From an uncultured Eubacterium sp. (GTDB taxonomy: Bacteria > Bacillota > Clostridia > Peptostreptococcales > Anaerovoracaceae), in NCBI GenBank assembly GCA_905193765.1, contig CAJJPZ010000024.1, positions 1-19,707 on the forward strand: DNA of 19,707 nucleotides. Direction: 5' to 3'. Shown here piece by piece: positions 1 through 8,070 of the stretch. Below the pieces are notes generated by a model that was not told the DNA's origin, ran no database searches, and saw only the letters and a program-made list of their open reading frames with translations. Made by a program: the position numbers and the translations under genes. The number at the start of each line of letters is the position of its first letter. The first letter of the stretch is position 1.

Positions 1-256
1 CGTCCGATGTGTCCATGGCGGTTTCAGCCTGCTCACGCATCTGTGACAGGATTATATCCTTGCTGTCCGGCTCTATGCCGCCGGTGTCAATCAGTGCAAA
101 ATGCACACCTGACCACTCCGCTTCAGCATATATCCTGTCCCTTGTAACTCCGGGAGTATCCTCCACTATGGAGACCCTCTTGCCTACTACTCTGTTGAAA
201 AATGTTGATTTTCCTACGTTTGGCCGTCCTACAACGGCTACTAATGGTTTACTCAT
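1..256 (-). CDS. der: Ribosome assembly GTPase Der (EngA), N-terminal part, cut by window edge
   Basis: Der is a tandem-GTPase protein needed for assembly of the 50S ribosomal subunit. The first 85 residues are visible and begin MSKPLVAVVGRPNVGKST. The first GTPase domain shows the G1 loop GRPNVGKST at residues 10-18, the switch I block TPGVTRD at 34-40, and G3 DTGG at 57-60. These match Der closely and separate it from Era or MnmE. The rest, including the second G domain and the KH-like domain, lies outside the window. The ATG at 254-256 sits inside the last codons of ftsY, giving an 8-bp overlap. A GGAAGGA ribosome binding site lies about 7 nt upstream, within ftsY. It is the last visible gene of the long operon and is probably translationally coupled to ftsY. 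Confidence 0.95.
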   Translation of the reverse strand, partial: MSKPLVAVVGRPNVGKSTFFNRVVGKRVSIVEDTPGVTRDRIYAEAEWSGVHFALIDTGGIEPDSKDIILSQMREQAETAMDTSD

Positions 257-1145
257 CAAAAATTCCTTCCGCAAATTCCTCTGGATCAAATTCCTTCAAA
301 TCTTCGATTCCTTCACCTACACCTATGAATTTAACCGGCATATTGAATTCATCTGCGATAGTAACTACTATACCACCTTTTGCCGTTCCGTCAAGTTTCG
401 TCAGTACTATGCCTGTTATGTCCGCAACATCGCCGAACTCCTTGACCTGTGAAACAGCGTTCTTGCCTGTGGTGGCGTCTATGACCAGCAGGTTTTCCCT
501 GGAAGCTTCCGGGTACTCCCTGCCGATGACTTTGTTCATCTTGTTGAGCTCATCCATCAGGTTCTTCTTGTTGTGAAGTCTTCCTGCCGTATCACAGATC
601 AGCACATCGATTTTTTTAGCCTTTGCTGACTGTATGGCGTCGTATATGACTGCCGACGGATCCGCACCCTCCTGATGTCTGACCACATTCACTCCGACTC
701 TCTCCCCCCAGATGCAGAGTTGCTCGGATGCTGCTGCGCGGAACGTATCTGCTGCTGCCAGCATCACAGTCTTGCCCTCCGACCTTAGACGGTGCGCCAG
801 TTTTCCTATGGACGTCGTCTTGCCGCCTCCGTTGATGCCGATCATCAGTATCACCAGTGGCGTGTCATCGCAGAGCTTAAGATCCTCATGCTTGTTCATC
901 AGCTTCGCTATTATTTTTGCAAGTCTTGCCTTTATCTCATCTGGTTCCCTGAGACGTGAGGAATTGATCTCCGATCTCAGTATGTCCACTATCCTCATGG
1001 TAGTCTTCATACCTATATCGGATGTTATCAGTATCTCCTCCAGTTCGTCCAGGAAATCCTCGTCCACCGTCACCCTTCCTGTCAGGGCTTCGCCTATCCT
1101 CTGCGAGAGTTTCCCGAAAAACGATTTCTTTTTTTCTTCAGCCAT
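249..1145 (-). CDS. ftsY: Signal recognition particle receptor FtsY
   Basis: FtsY is the SRP receptor GTPase that docks ribosome-SRP complexes at the membrane for co-translational insertion. The 298-residue protein has a helical N domain (about 1-90) and an NG GTPase domain. It shows the P-loop GINGGGKTT (residues 103-111), DTFRAAA (133-139), DTAGRLHNK (185-193), DATTGKNA (223-230) and TKLDG (249-253), ending with the GVGE-type closing loop near 276. It lacks the long acidic A domain of E. coli FtsY, as is usual in Clostridia. The P-loop carries Gly where most FtsY proteins have Val (GVNGVGKT). An AGGAG ribosome binding site lies 8 nt before the ATG. It follows smc by 30 nt and overlaps der by 8 bp. 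The smc-ftsY order is conserved in Firmicutes. Confidence 0.97.
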   Translation of the reverse strand: MAEEKKKSFFGKLSQRIGEALTGRVTVDEDFLDELEEILITSDIGMKTTMRIVDILRSEINSSRLREPDEIKARLAKIIAKLMNKHEDLKLCDDTPLVILMIGINGGGKTTSIGKLAHRLRSEGKTVMLAAADTFRAAASEQLCIWGERVGVNVVRHQEGADPSAVIYDAIQSAKAKKIDVLICDTAGRLHNKKNLMDELNKMNKVIGREYPEASRENLLVIDATTGKNAVSQVKEFGDVADITGIVLTKLDGTAKGGIVVTIADEFNMPVKFIGVGEGIEDLKEFDPEEFAEGIFDE

Positions 1146-1175
1146 GTTCAGTTCTCCTCATATGTAGTATATTGT

Positions 1176-4100
1176 TTAAATTTCAAAGTCGTCTGCCATG
1201 CTCAGTGAAAGCACCTTTGAGATGCCCTTCTCAGGCATAGTGACGCCGAATATCGCATCTGCATGTTCCATTGTCGCCTTCTGGTGTGTCACAAGTGCGA
1301 ACTGTATTCCCGTCAGTTTCCTGAGGCAGTTTATGAATCTGTCTATATTGGCGTCGTCCAGCGCCGCTTCCACCTCGTCCAGTATGCAGAAAGGTGTCGG
1401 CTTGGCCTTCAGCACCGCGAACATCAGAGCTATGGCAGTCAGGGTCTTCTCTCCGCCTGACAGAAGATTTATGTTCTGCAGCTTCTTGCCCGGAGGCTGT
1501 GCCACTATGTCTATGCTCGATCCCAGCGGATCGTTCTGATCTGACAGACGCAGTTCAGCGTGTCCGCCTCCGAACAGTTCTCTGAATTTCTCTTCAAAAT
1601 TGACCACTATCGTATCGAAACTTTCCTTGAATCTCGTCTTTATTGTCTTGTCCAAATCTTCTATCAGTCTGTTCAGGTCATCTACCGCTGCCTGTATGTC
1701 AGCCTGCTGGGATGTGAGGAATTCATATCTTTCTCTCACGGTTTCATATTCCTCTATGGAGCCTGTGTTCACATCGCCCAGCTCTTTCATCCGGCTCTTT
1801 ATAGCTCTGTTTTCTTTCACTGCCGACGACATGACGAAGTCCTCGCTCCTGAAGTCCATTGCCTGAATATATGATATTTCGAAGTCCTCCCAGAGTTTGT
1901 TCTTGTATGTATCCAGCTGAGTCTCGTTCTTCGCGTTCTTTATCTCCAGCTCATACTTCTGGCTCTGCATGCTCTCTATCCTGGAATCTGCGGCTTCTTT
2001 CTCTGCTGTCAGTGTCGAATTCCTGCCTGACAGGTCCGCTTTTTCAGCAGCTATATCCGAAAGCACAGCTTCCAGCTGTTTTTTCTCTTCCTGTTTTTCA
2101 TCTGCCGAGATGCTGTTCTGACGCTCGTTCTGCAGTATGGCTGCTTTTTCCTCCGTGATCTCCCTCAGCTGTCTGCGTCTGGATCCAAGGTCGCGGGTTA
2201 TCTCATCGACTGATGTGCTGATGCGCGCCGCCATATCGCTGGCATGCTCCATGTCGCGCTGGCAGCTGCCCACGTCTATCCTGGCTGCAGTTATCACTTC
2301 ACTCATACGATCGTATTCGTCTTTTTTCAGATCATACTCGTTGAGTTTCTCCGTGCTCAGGCGCTCTGCCTCTTCTATCGCTTTCTCCGCTTCTGCTATG
2401 ATGCTTCTGAGTCTGGCAGTGCTGACCTCCGATGCTTCCTGTTCAGCCTTTATGCTCTGCAGTTCTCTGGACAGCCTGTCGCCGCCGCTCCTGATCTCTC
2501 TCAGCATTTTCTCTTCCAGCTCGCCTTCGCTTTTAAGGTTGTTCAGCTTTCTCTCCGTCTCTGACATCTGCATCCGCAATGCTTCCAGCTGACTAACGAG
2601 TTCTGACGCTTTCCTGCCTGCAGCTTCGAGCTCCGCGGCACATTTGTCTCTTCTGGCGGAATATGCCCTGAGCTGTCCGGCCATAGAGGCGATTTCCGCC
2701 TTACGGTCCAGTATATTGGCTGTCTTGTTCCTGTATCTGCCGCCGGTTATGGCGCCGCCGGCATTGATGACTTCACCCTCCAGAGTGACGAATCTGTAGC
2801 CTCCTGAGTTCTTGGACATCCTTACAGCATTGTCCATGGAATCGACTATTATGACTCTGCCCAGCAGGTGATCAACGATTCTGCCGTATTCAGCGCTGTA
2901 TTCAAGACAATCCGGACCGAAACCTATGAATCCCGGCATGCCTGTGAACCTGCCGTCTCTCTGGCATCTGCCCCGTACCGATGAGACCGGCAGGAAAGTC
3001 AGTCTCCCAGCTCTGCTGGCCTTGAGAGCCATTACGGCTTTCTTGGCGCTGTTGTCGTCATCGCATACGATATTCTGAAGGGCTGCTCCCAGCGCAGTTT
3101 CCATGGCTGTCTCATAACCTTCCGGTACTTTCACCAGATCTGCCACGACACCGTGTATTCCTCCGAGATCCGACTTCATAATGAACCTTACAGCATTATT
3201 ATATCCTTCATAGTTGCTTTCCATCTCTTCTATGGTTTTTTTTCTGGCGGAAAGCTGACCCATGGTTATTTTCAATTCTTCAAGGGCCGACGAAAGTTCC
3301 TTTTCTCTGTTCCGGCTCTCGCCTGCCTGCCTGTTTTTTTCAGCGATTCCTTCTCTCAGGCCACTGAGTATATCTTCAAGTTCTTCTTTTTCCTGCCTTA
3401 TTTTATTCAGCCTGTCCAGGATCTCATTGTTCCTGTCTGTTCCTGTATCGCGTTCTGCCAGCAGAGTCTTCTGTCTGCGTTCCAGAGTCTCACACATCAT
3501 GCTGATGCTGCTGATCTCAGCTCTGGCCGAACTGACATGTGATGTTTTCTCGAATATTTCGTTTTTGAATCGGTCCGCCTGTTCCATCAGGGAATCCATC
3601 ATCTCTGATATGACTTCGTAGTCCGCCGCCCTTTCCTCCAGCACGTGTCGTGCCTCGGCAAGTCTCTTCTCTGCATCATCTCTGGTAGCTTCGGCACTCT
3701 CAGCGTTTTGTTTCTCATTATTCAGCTTTTCGCTCAGACTGCGTATATCAGTTTCAAGTCTGTCTATGTTTTCATCTATTGCAGAGAGCCTTTCCCTGTC
3801 CACATGGCTCCTGTTCACCACTCTGTTCAGTTCATCTACAGCTGTCATCAGCTTCGCCTGGGTATCAGCCGAGAGCATTTCCAGTTCCTCAGACCTTGCA
3901 CTGCATGAGGAAAGCTGCATCTCTGTCTCCCTGCGCACATTCCTCGTATCATCCAGTTTTCTCTGAAGTTCCTCAAGGTCCTCTTTTATATATATATTCT
4001 TTGACTCTGTATTCTCGATATTCTTCAGTATTATATTTATCTCAAGCTTTTTGTATCTGTCGCGGAGTCCTATATATTCTCTTGCACGGATGCTTTCCTC

Positions 4101-4718
4101 TCGGAGTCCGTCTATACGTCCCTCTATCTCTCCGATTATATCCCTGACACGCTCCATGTTGGCGCTGGTGGATTCCAGCTTCCGCTCCGCCTCAGCTTTT
4201 TTCGTGCGGTACATCACGATACCTGCGGCTTCTTCGAATATCTCGCGTCTGCTCTCCGTCCTGCTGCTCAGTATCTCGGATATCTTTCCCTGTCCTATGA
4301 TGGAATATCCGTCGACCCCGATGCCTGTATCCATTATGAGTTCGCGTATATCCCTGAGTCTGCACTGATTACCGTTTATATGGTATTCGCTTTCTCCGGA
4401 CCGGAACATGCGCCTTGTTATGGCTACTTCCTTGTAATCTATCGGGAGGCTCCCATCTTCATTGTCTATGACGAGCGTCACCTCCGCCATCCCGCGGGAT
4501 TTACGGCTGGACGTGCCGGCGAATATCACCTCTTCCATCTTCCCCCCTCTGAGCATTTTAGGGCTCTGTTCCCCCAGGACCCATCTTATAGCGTCGCTGA
4601 TGTTGCTCTTGCCGCTGCCGTTGGGTCCGACGATACAGGTTATCCCCCGGTCGAACTCGATATTCACAGGTTCTGCGAATGACTTGAAGCCGTGCATCTT
4701 TATTTTCTTAAAGTACAT
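1176..4718 (-). CDS. smc: Chromosome partition/condensation protein SMC
   Basis: SMC is the ATPase core of the bacterial condensin-like complex (with ScpA and ScpB) that loads on DNA near the origin and organises the chromosome. The 1180-residue length is typical. Walker A GPNGSGKS is at residues 31-38. A long coiled coil (about 165-500) leads to a hinge domain (about 500-660) with the glycine-rich run GGAITGG near its end, and a returning coiled coil follows. The C-terminal head has the ABC signature LSGGEKTLTAIAL from residue 1086, Walker B ending in ILDE with catalytic Glu1115, and the H-loop THQ with His1145. Lys replaces the more common Arg after LSGGE, as I recall in clostridial homologues. 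The gene starts inside the last codons of rnc (11-bp overlap) with AGGAAG about 7 nt upstream. No frameshift is seen. Confidence 0.98.
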   Translation of the reverse strand: MYFKKIKMHGFKSFAEPVNIEFDRGITCIVGPNGSGKSNISDAIRWVLGEQSPKMLRGGKMEEVIFAGTSSRKSRGMAEVTLVIDNEDGSLPIDYKEVAITRRMFRSGESEYHINGNQCRLRDIRELIMDTGIGVDGYSIIGQGKISEILSSRTESRREIFEEAAGIVMYRTKKAEAERKLESTSANMERVRDIIGEIEGRIDGLREESIRAREYIGLRDRYKKLEINIILKNIENTESKNIYIKEDLEELQRKLDDTRNVRRETEMQLSSCSARSEELEMLSADTQAKLMTAVDELNRVVNRSHVDRERLSAIDENIDRLETDIRSLSEKLNNEKQNAESAEATRDDAEKRLAEARHVLEERAADYEVISEMMDSLMEQADRFKNEIFEKTSHVSSARAEISSISMMCETLERRQKTLLAERDTGTDRNNEILDRLNKIRQEKEELEDILSGLREGIAEKNRQAGESRNREKELSSALEELKITMGQLSARKKTIEEMESNYEGYNNAVRFIMKSDLGGIHGVVADLVKVPEGYETAMETALGAALQNIVCDDDNSAKKAVMALKASRAGRLTFLPVSSVRGRCQRDGRFTGMPGFIGFGPDCLEYSAEYGRIVDHLLGRVIIVDSMDNAVRMSKNSGGYRFVTLEGEVINAGGAITGGRYRNKTANILDRKAEIASMAGQLRAYSARRDKCAAELEAAGRKASELVSQLEALRMQMSETERKLNNLKSEGELEEKMLREIRSGGDRLSRELQSIKAEQEASEVSTARLRSIIAEAEKAIEEAERLSTEKLNEYDLKKDEYDRMSEVITAARIDVGSCQRDMEHASDMAARISTSVDEITRDLGSRRRQLREITEEKAAILQNERQNSISADEKQEEKKQLEAVLSDIAAEKADLSGRNSTLTAEKEAADSRIESMQSQKYELEIKNAKNETQLDTYKNKLWEDFEISYIQAMDFRSEDFVMSSAVKENRAIKSRMKELGDVNTGSIEEYETVRERYEFLTSQQADIQAAVDDLNRLIEDLDKTIKTRFKESFDTIVVNFEEKFRELFGGGHAELRLSDQNDPLGSSIDIVAQPPGKKLQNINLLSGGEKTLTAIALMFAVLKAKPTPFCILDEVEAALDDANIDRFINCLRKLTGIQFALVTHQKATMEHADAIFGVTMPEKGISKVLSLSMADDFEI

Positions 4719-5406
4719 TATGCTTCCTTTCCAGCATTACCCGGGCGGCATTCTGTTCAGCCTGTTTCTTGCTTTTGCCTGTGCCTGCCGCCTGATACCT
4801 GCCATCGACAACGAGCTCCACTTCGAATGTCTTGTCGTGGTCCGGCCCGCTCTCGCCTGTCAGGACATACTTTATATCGGTTATCTTGTGGCTCTGGAGC
4901 TTCTCCTGGAGGGCTGTCTTGTAGTCGGTTATTATATACTTACCGTGACGCGTATCCTCTATGACGTCTCTGAACAGTCCCAGCACCATTTCTCTCACCG
5001 CATCGAATCCGCCGTCGAGATATACAGCGCCTATTATAGCCTCCATTGCATCTGCAAGGATAGACTCCCGCTGTCTCCCCCCGTTTTTCTCTTCTCCGTG
5101 TCCCAGCTTCAGATACTCTCCGAGCCCCAGCTTCCGTGCTTCTTCGGCAAGTGACTTCTCACAGACCAGCGTTGCTCTCGTCCTCGACAGGAAGCCTTCT
5201 TCCTTGTCCGGGAACAAAGTGAACAGCTTTTCCCCGATTATAGCGTCAAAGAACGCATCCCCCAGGAACTCAAGTCTTTCATTACTCTTTTCCCCTTTAC
5301 CGTGCTCTTTCACGTATGAGCTGTGAGTCAGTGCGGTGATCAAAATAGATTTGTCTCGAAATACATAATTTATCTTTTTCTCAAATCTCTTTATCTGATC
5401 CTTCAT
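4708..5406 (-). CDS. rnc: Ribonuclease III
   Basis: RNase III cleaves double-stranded RNA, including the rRNA precursor stems and some mRNAs. From the chosen ATG the protein has 232 residues. The catalytic domain has THSSYVKEH near 27, the signature NERLEFLGD at 42-50 (Glu46, Asp50) and ADAMEA at 118-123 (Asp119, Glu122), so all acidic metal ligands are present. A double-stranded RNA binding domain follows at about 159-227, ending with the KSKKQAEQNAA motif. I chose the ATG at 5404-5406 because GAGGAG lies about 10 nt upstream and the gene then starts just after the plsX stop. A TTG at 5443-5445 would add 13 basic residues but has a poor ribosome binding site. The next gene, smc, overlaps by 11 bp. 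The usual acpP is absent between plsX and rnc. Confidence 0.96.
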   Translation of the reverse strand: MKDQIKRFEKKINYVFRDKSILITALTHSSYVKEHGKGEKSNERLEFLGDAFFDAIIGEKLFTLFPDKEEGFLSRTRATLVCEKSLAEEARKLGLGEYLKLGHGEEKNGGRQRESILADAMEAIIGAVYLDGGFDAVREMVLGLFRDVIEDTRHGKYIITDYKTALQEKLQSHKITDIKYVLTGESGPDHDKTFEVELVVDGRYQAAGTGKSKKQAEQNAARVMLERKHNVL

Positions 5407-5413
5407 TCCCGTT

Positions 5414-6436
5414 CTACTCCTCTTCTTTCTCGATACTCTCTTCAAGATCCAGCATCGACTGTCTGATTATATTCACCACATCCTCCTTAGCATATGGAAC
5501 TGCTTTGATGATGGCGTTCTTCACTGCTTCTGCATTGGATGAGCCGTGTATTTTGAGTACAGGACGGTTCACTCCCAGTACAGGTGCGCCGCCGTACTCT
5601 GCATAGTTGAATTCCGATTTCAGCGATGACATCTGTTTCTTCATCAGCAGGCCTGCGATCTTTGACTTCGTAGTCTCCATCATCTTGCCCTTTATCAGTT
5701 TGAGGATATCCCATGCCAGACCTTCTGTAAGTTTCAGTATGACGTTTCCTACGAAACCGTCGCAAACGATTATGTCGCATACTCCGTCAGGTATCTCTCT
5801 TGCCTCGACGTTTCCTACAAAATTCACAGGTGCGTTTTTCAGTCTCTGATAGGCTTCCTTTGTAACTCCTGTGCCCTTGCCTTCTTCGACGCCCAAATTC
5901 ACCAGTCCTACTCTCGGATTTTCCCTTCCCAGGACTTTCTCCATGTATATGCTTCCCATCAGGCCGTATTCCACAAGGTTGTGGGCTTTCGCCTCTGAGC
6001 TTGCTCCGGCGTCCAGCAGAAGTGATGCATCTGTGCCTCCGATGCACGGATATACACTGGCCAGTACCGGTCTGTCGATACCTTCTATCCTGCCCAGTAT
6101 CATTCGGCTCCCAACGATCAGAGCACCTGTATTGCCTCCTGATATCATCACATCCGCGTCTCCGTCTTTCAGCATGTTCAAGCATACCACCATGGACGAG
6201 TCGGTCTTTCTCCTTATGGATTTCACCGGACTGTCCTCCATGGTTATCACTTCATCCGCGTTGACAACGACTATATTGTCGCCTTCATAGCTGTTTTTTC
6301 TGAGTTCCTCGTTTATTTCATCCTGTCTTCCGACTATATATATGGTGTCTTCAATAAGTCCTGCCGCTTCGACAGCACCCTCAACGACTGTTGCAGGTGC
6401 ATCATCTCCGCCCATGCCATCGATCACTATCCTCAT
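5414..6436 (-). CDS. plsX: Phosphate acyltransferase PlsX
   Basis: PlsX makes acyl-phosphate from acyl-ACP and phosphate. PlsY then uses acyl-phosphate to acylate glycerol-3-phosphate, the first step of phospholipid synthesis in most Gram-positive bacteria. PlsX is a peripheral membrane enzyme. The 340-residue protein begins MRIVIDGMGGDDAP, the family hallmark, and has SGGNTGAL at about 99-106, the LLDAGA and GNVEAREI segments, and CDGFVGNVILK in the C-terminal half. The length is normal and the C-terminus is glutamate-rich. A strong AAAGGAG ribosome binding site lies about 8 nt before the ATG. It is usually linked to fapR, fabD, fabG and acpP, none of which is here. It lies directly between rpe (19-nt gap) and rnc (7-nt gap). 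Confidence 0.97.
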   Translation of the reverse strand: MRIVIDGMGGDDAPATVVEGAVEAAGLIEDTIYIVGRQDEINEELRKNSYEGDNIVVVNADEVITMEDSPVKSIRRKTDSSMVVCLNMLKDGDADVMISGGNTGALIVGSRMILGRIEGIDRPVLASVYPCIGGTDASLLLDAGASSEAKAHNLVEYGLMGSIYMEKVLGRENPRVGLVNLGVEEGKGTGVTKEAYQRLKNAPVNFVGNVEAREIPDGVCDIIVCDGFVGNVILKLTEGLAWDILKLIKGKMMETTKSKIAGLLMKKQMSSLKSEFNYAEYGGAPVLGVNRPVLKIHGSSNAEAVKNAIIKAVPYAKEDVVNIIRQSMLDLEESIEKEEE

Positions 6437-6455
6437 ATCTGTTCTCCTTTCAAAA

Positions 6456-7115
6456 TCATATATTGTGCAGCATATCTGTGAATTCCGCTGTCCTTTTCTC
6501 TATATCGTCCGCTTTGAAGACCGATGAGCCTGCTACGACTATGCTCACTCCCGCATCTGTTATCTGTTTCAGATTGTCCAGGTTGGCTCCGCCGTCTATC
6601 TCGATCTCAAAATCCAGATTCCTTTCTTCTCTAAGCTTTACAAGCTCCGACGCCTTTCTCAGCACCGACGGTATGAACTTCTGTCCGCCGAAGCCGGGAT
6701 TCACAGACATCACCAGTATCATATCTGCATCCTCCAGCACATAGTCCAGCACACTCAGCGGAGTACCCGGATTCAGAGCCACTCCTGCTTTGACTCCCTT
6801 TGACTTTATGTGCTGCAGCGTTCTGTTTATATGTGTGCATGCTTCTGCATGTACCGTTATATATTCTGTGTTTTCCGTAACAAAGTCGTCTATATACTTA
6901 TCCGGATCCTCTATCATCAGATGGACGTCGAAAGGTATGTCTGTCTTTCCCAGCAGACTTTTCATAACTGCTGCTCCGAAGCTGATATTCGGCACGAAAT
7001 GTCCGTCCATAACATCCACATGTATAAGATCCGCTTCTCCGCGTCTTATCCTTTCAGTCTCCTCTCCGAGACATGAAAAATCCGCAGATAAAATCGATGG
7101 TGCAAGTTTTGCCAT
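6456..7115 (-). CDS. rpe: Ribulose-phosphate 3-epimerase
   Basis: Rpe interconverts ribulose-5-phosphate and xylulose-5-phosphate in the pentose phosphate pathway. The 219-residue TIM barrel begins MAKLAPSILSADF. The metal ligands are visible: His32 and Asp34 in the IHVDVMDGHFVPN block, His65 in DVHLMIE, and Asp174 in EIDGGAN. MSVNPGFGGQKFIP (136-149) is the flexible substrate loop. Length and motifs are fully normal. An AAAGGAG ribosome binding site lies 7-8 nt before the ATG. The rsgA-rpe order is the classic Firmicute arrangement. Downstream, the thiN, spoVM and rpmB genes expected from Bacillus are missing and plsX follows after 19 nt. Six of its first eight Ile codons are AUA. Confidence 0.97.
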   Translation of the reverse strand: MAKLAPSILSADFSCLGEETERIRRGEADLIHVDVMDGHFVPNISFGAAVMKSLLGKTDIPFDVHLMIEDPDKYIDDFVTENTEYITVHAEACTHINRTLQHIKSKGVKAGVALNPGTPLSVLDYVLEDADMILVMSVNPGFGGQKFIPSVLRKASELVKLREERNLDFEIEIDGGANLDNLKQITDAGVSIVVAGSSVFKADDIEKRTAEFTDMLHNI

Positions 7116-7135
7116 TTTGTTCTCCTTTTGTTCTG

Positions 7136-8068
7136 TCAGTACTGTCTGCTTTTTCTTATTTCATCCAGCTGCGATATATATGACTCATATCGGCTCCTGT
7201 GTATCCTGCCTTCATCCAGGGCTTTCAGGACTCCGCATCCGGGCTCTGCGATATGTCTGCAGTTGCTGTACCGGCATTCTCCCAGCACAGCTTCTATCTC
7301 CGGATACAGGTGCTGCAACTCCTCTTCATCGGACTCCAGCACATCGAAAGATGTGAACCCCGGCGTATCGAAAATCATACTGCCGTCTTCTTCGCTTATG
7401 GTGAAAAGTTCCGAATGTCTCGTGGTGTGCCTGCCTCTGTCCGACTTGGCGCTGATGCTGCCTGTCTCTGCAACGGCATCCGGTTTCAGTCGGTTCAGTA
7501 TCGTGGATTTGCCTACGCCGGAGGGTCCTGCCAGCGCTACTTTCATGCCTATTATCCTGTGTTCAAGCTCCTCTGTACCCTGTCCGTTCATGCTGTCCAG
7601 ACATATCACCGGATATACAGATCCGTATATCTCCCGGATCAGGCGGATGTTTTCTCCGGCTTTCCTGCTTTTCTTCCCTTTACCGTCTTTATTCTCTGCA
7701 AGATCGCATTTATTGATGCAGAGAATGATATCCGTGCCTGCCTTTTCAGCCATCACCAGGAATTTATCTATGACCGGGAAAACCGGCGCAGGACTCAGGG
7801 CGGCTGTCACGATCACAAAGCAGTCCACATTTGCTATGAACGGTCTTATGAAACTGTTTTTTCTCGGCAGTATATCAGTTATCAGACTGTCGTCATTGTC
7901 CGGTATTATCTCGAACATGACTTCGTCGCCCACAGCAGGCTTGATATCCCGCTGTTTGAAGATGCCGCGTGCTTTGCATCTGTATACTGCATCGCCGGAT
8001 TTTACATAATAAAATCCGGCGATTCCTTTCACTATTATGCCTTTACGGCGATCATCACTGTGCATCAT
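7136..8068 (-). CDS. rsgA: Ribosome small-subunit GTPase RsgA (YloQ/CpgA)
   Basis: RsgA is a ribosome-stimulated GTPase that checks late 30S assembly. From the chosen ATG it has 310 residues. An N-terminal OB fold (about 1-75) precedes a circularly permuted GTPase in which G4 NKCDL (119-123) comes before the G1 loop GPSGVGKS (181-188) and G3 DTPG (234-237). A C-terminal zinc knuckle has Cys265, Cys270, His272 and Cys278. This order of motifs is diagnostic. The prkC stop TGA is two bases before the ATG at 8066-8068, so translation is probably coupled. Another ATG follows immediately, and an in-frame TTG at 8072-8074 overlaps the prkC stop. None has a good ribosome binding site, so the exact start is uncertain. 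In Bacillus PrkC phosphorylates this protein, which fits their adjacency. Confidence 0.95.
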   Translation of the reverse strand: MMHSDDRRKGIIVKGIAGFYYVKSGDAVYRCKARGIFKQRDIKPAVGDEVMFEIIPDNDDSLITDILPRKNSFIRPFIANVDCFVIVTAALSPAPVFPVIDKFLVMAEKAGTDIILCINKCDLAENKDGKGKKSRKAGENIRLIREIYGSVYPVICLDSMNGQGTEELEHRIIGMKVALAGPSGVGKSTILNRLKPDAVAETGSISAKSDRGRHTTRHSELFTISEEDGSMIFDTPGFTSFDVLESDEEELQHLYPEIEAVLGECRYSNCRHIAEPGCGVLKALDEGRIHRSRYESYISQLDEIRKSRQY

Positions 8069-8070
8069 AA

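Noticed and set aside
4462..5154. Plus-strand frame of 230 codons opposite smc and rnc
   Set aside because: It is antisense to conserved catalytic regions of RNase III and the SMC head, and its hydrophobic translation looks like a codon-bias artefact.
5407..5445. TTG start giving a 245-residue RNase III
   Set aside because: It lies inside plsX with no good ribosome binding site. The ATG at 5406 has GAGGAG upstream and fits the family's usual N-terminus.
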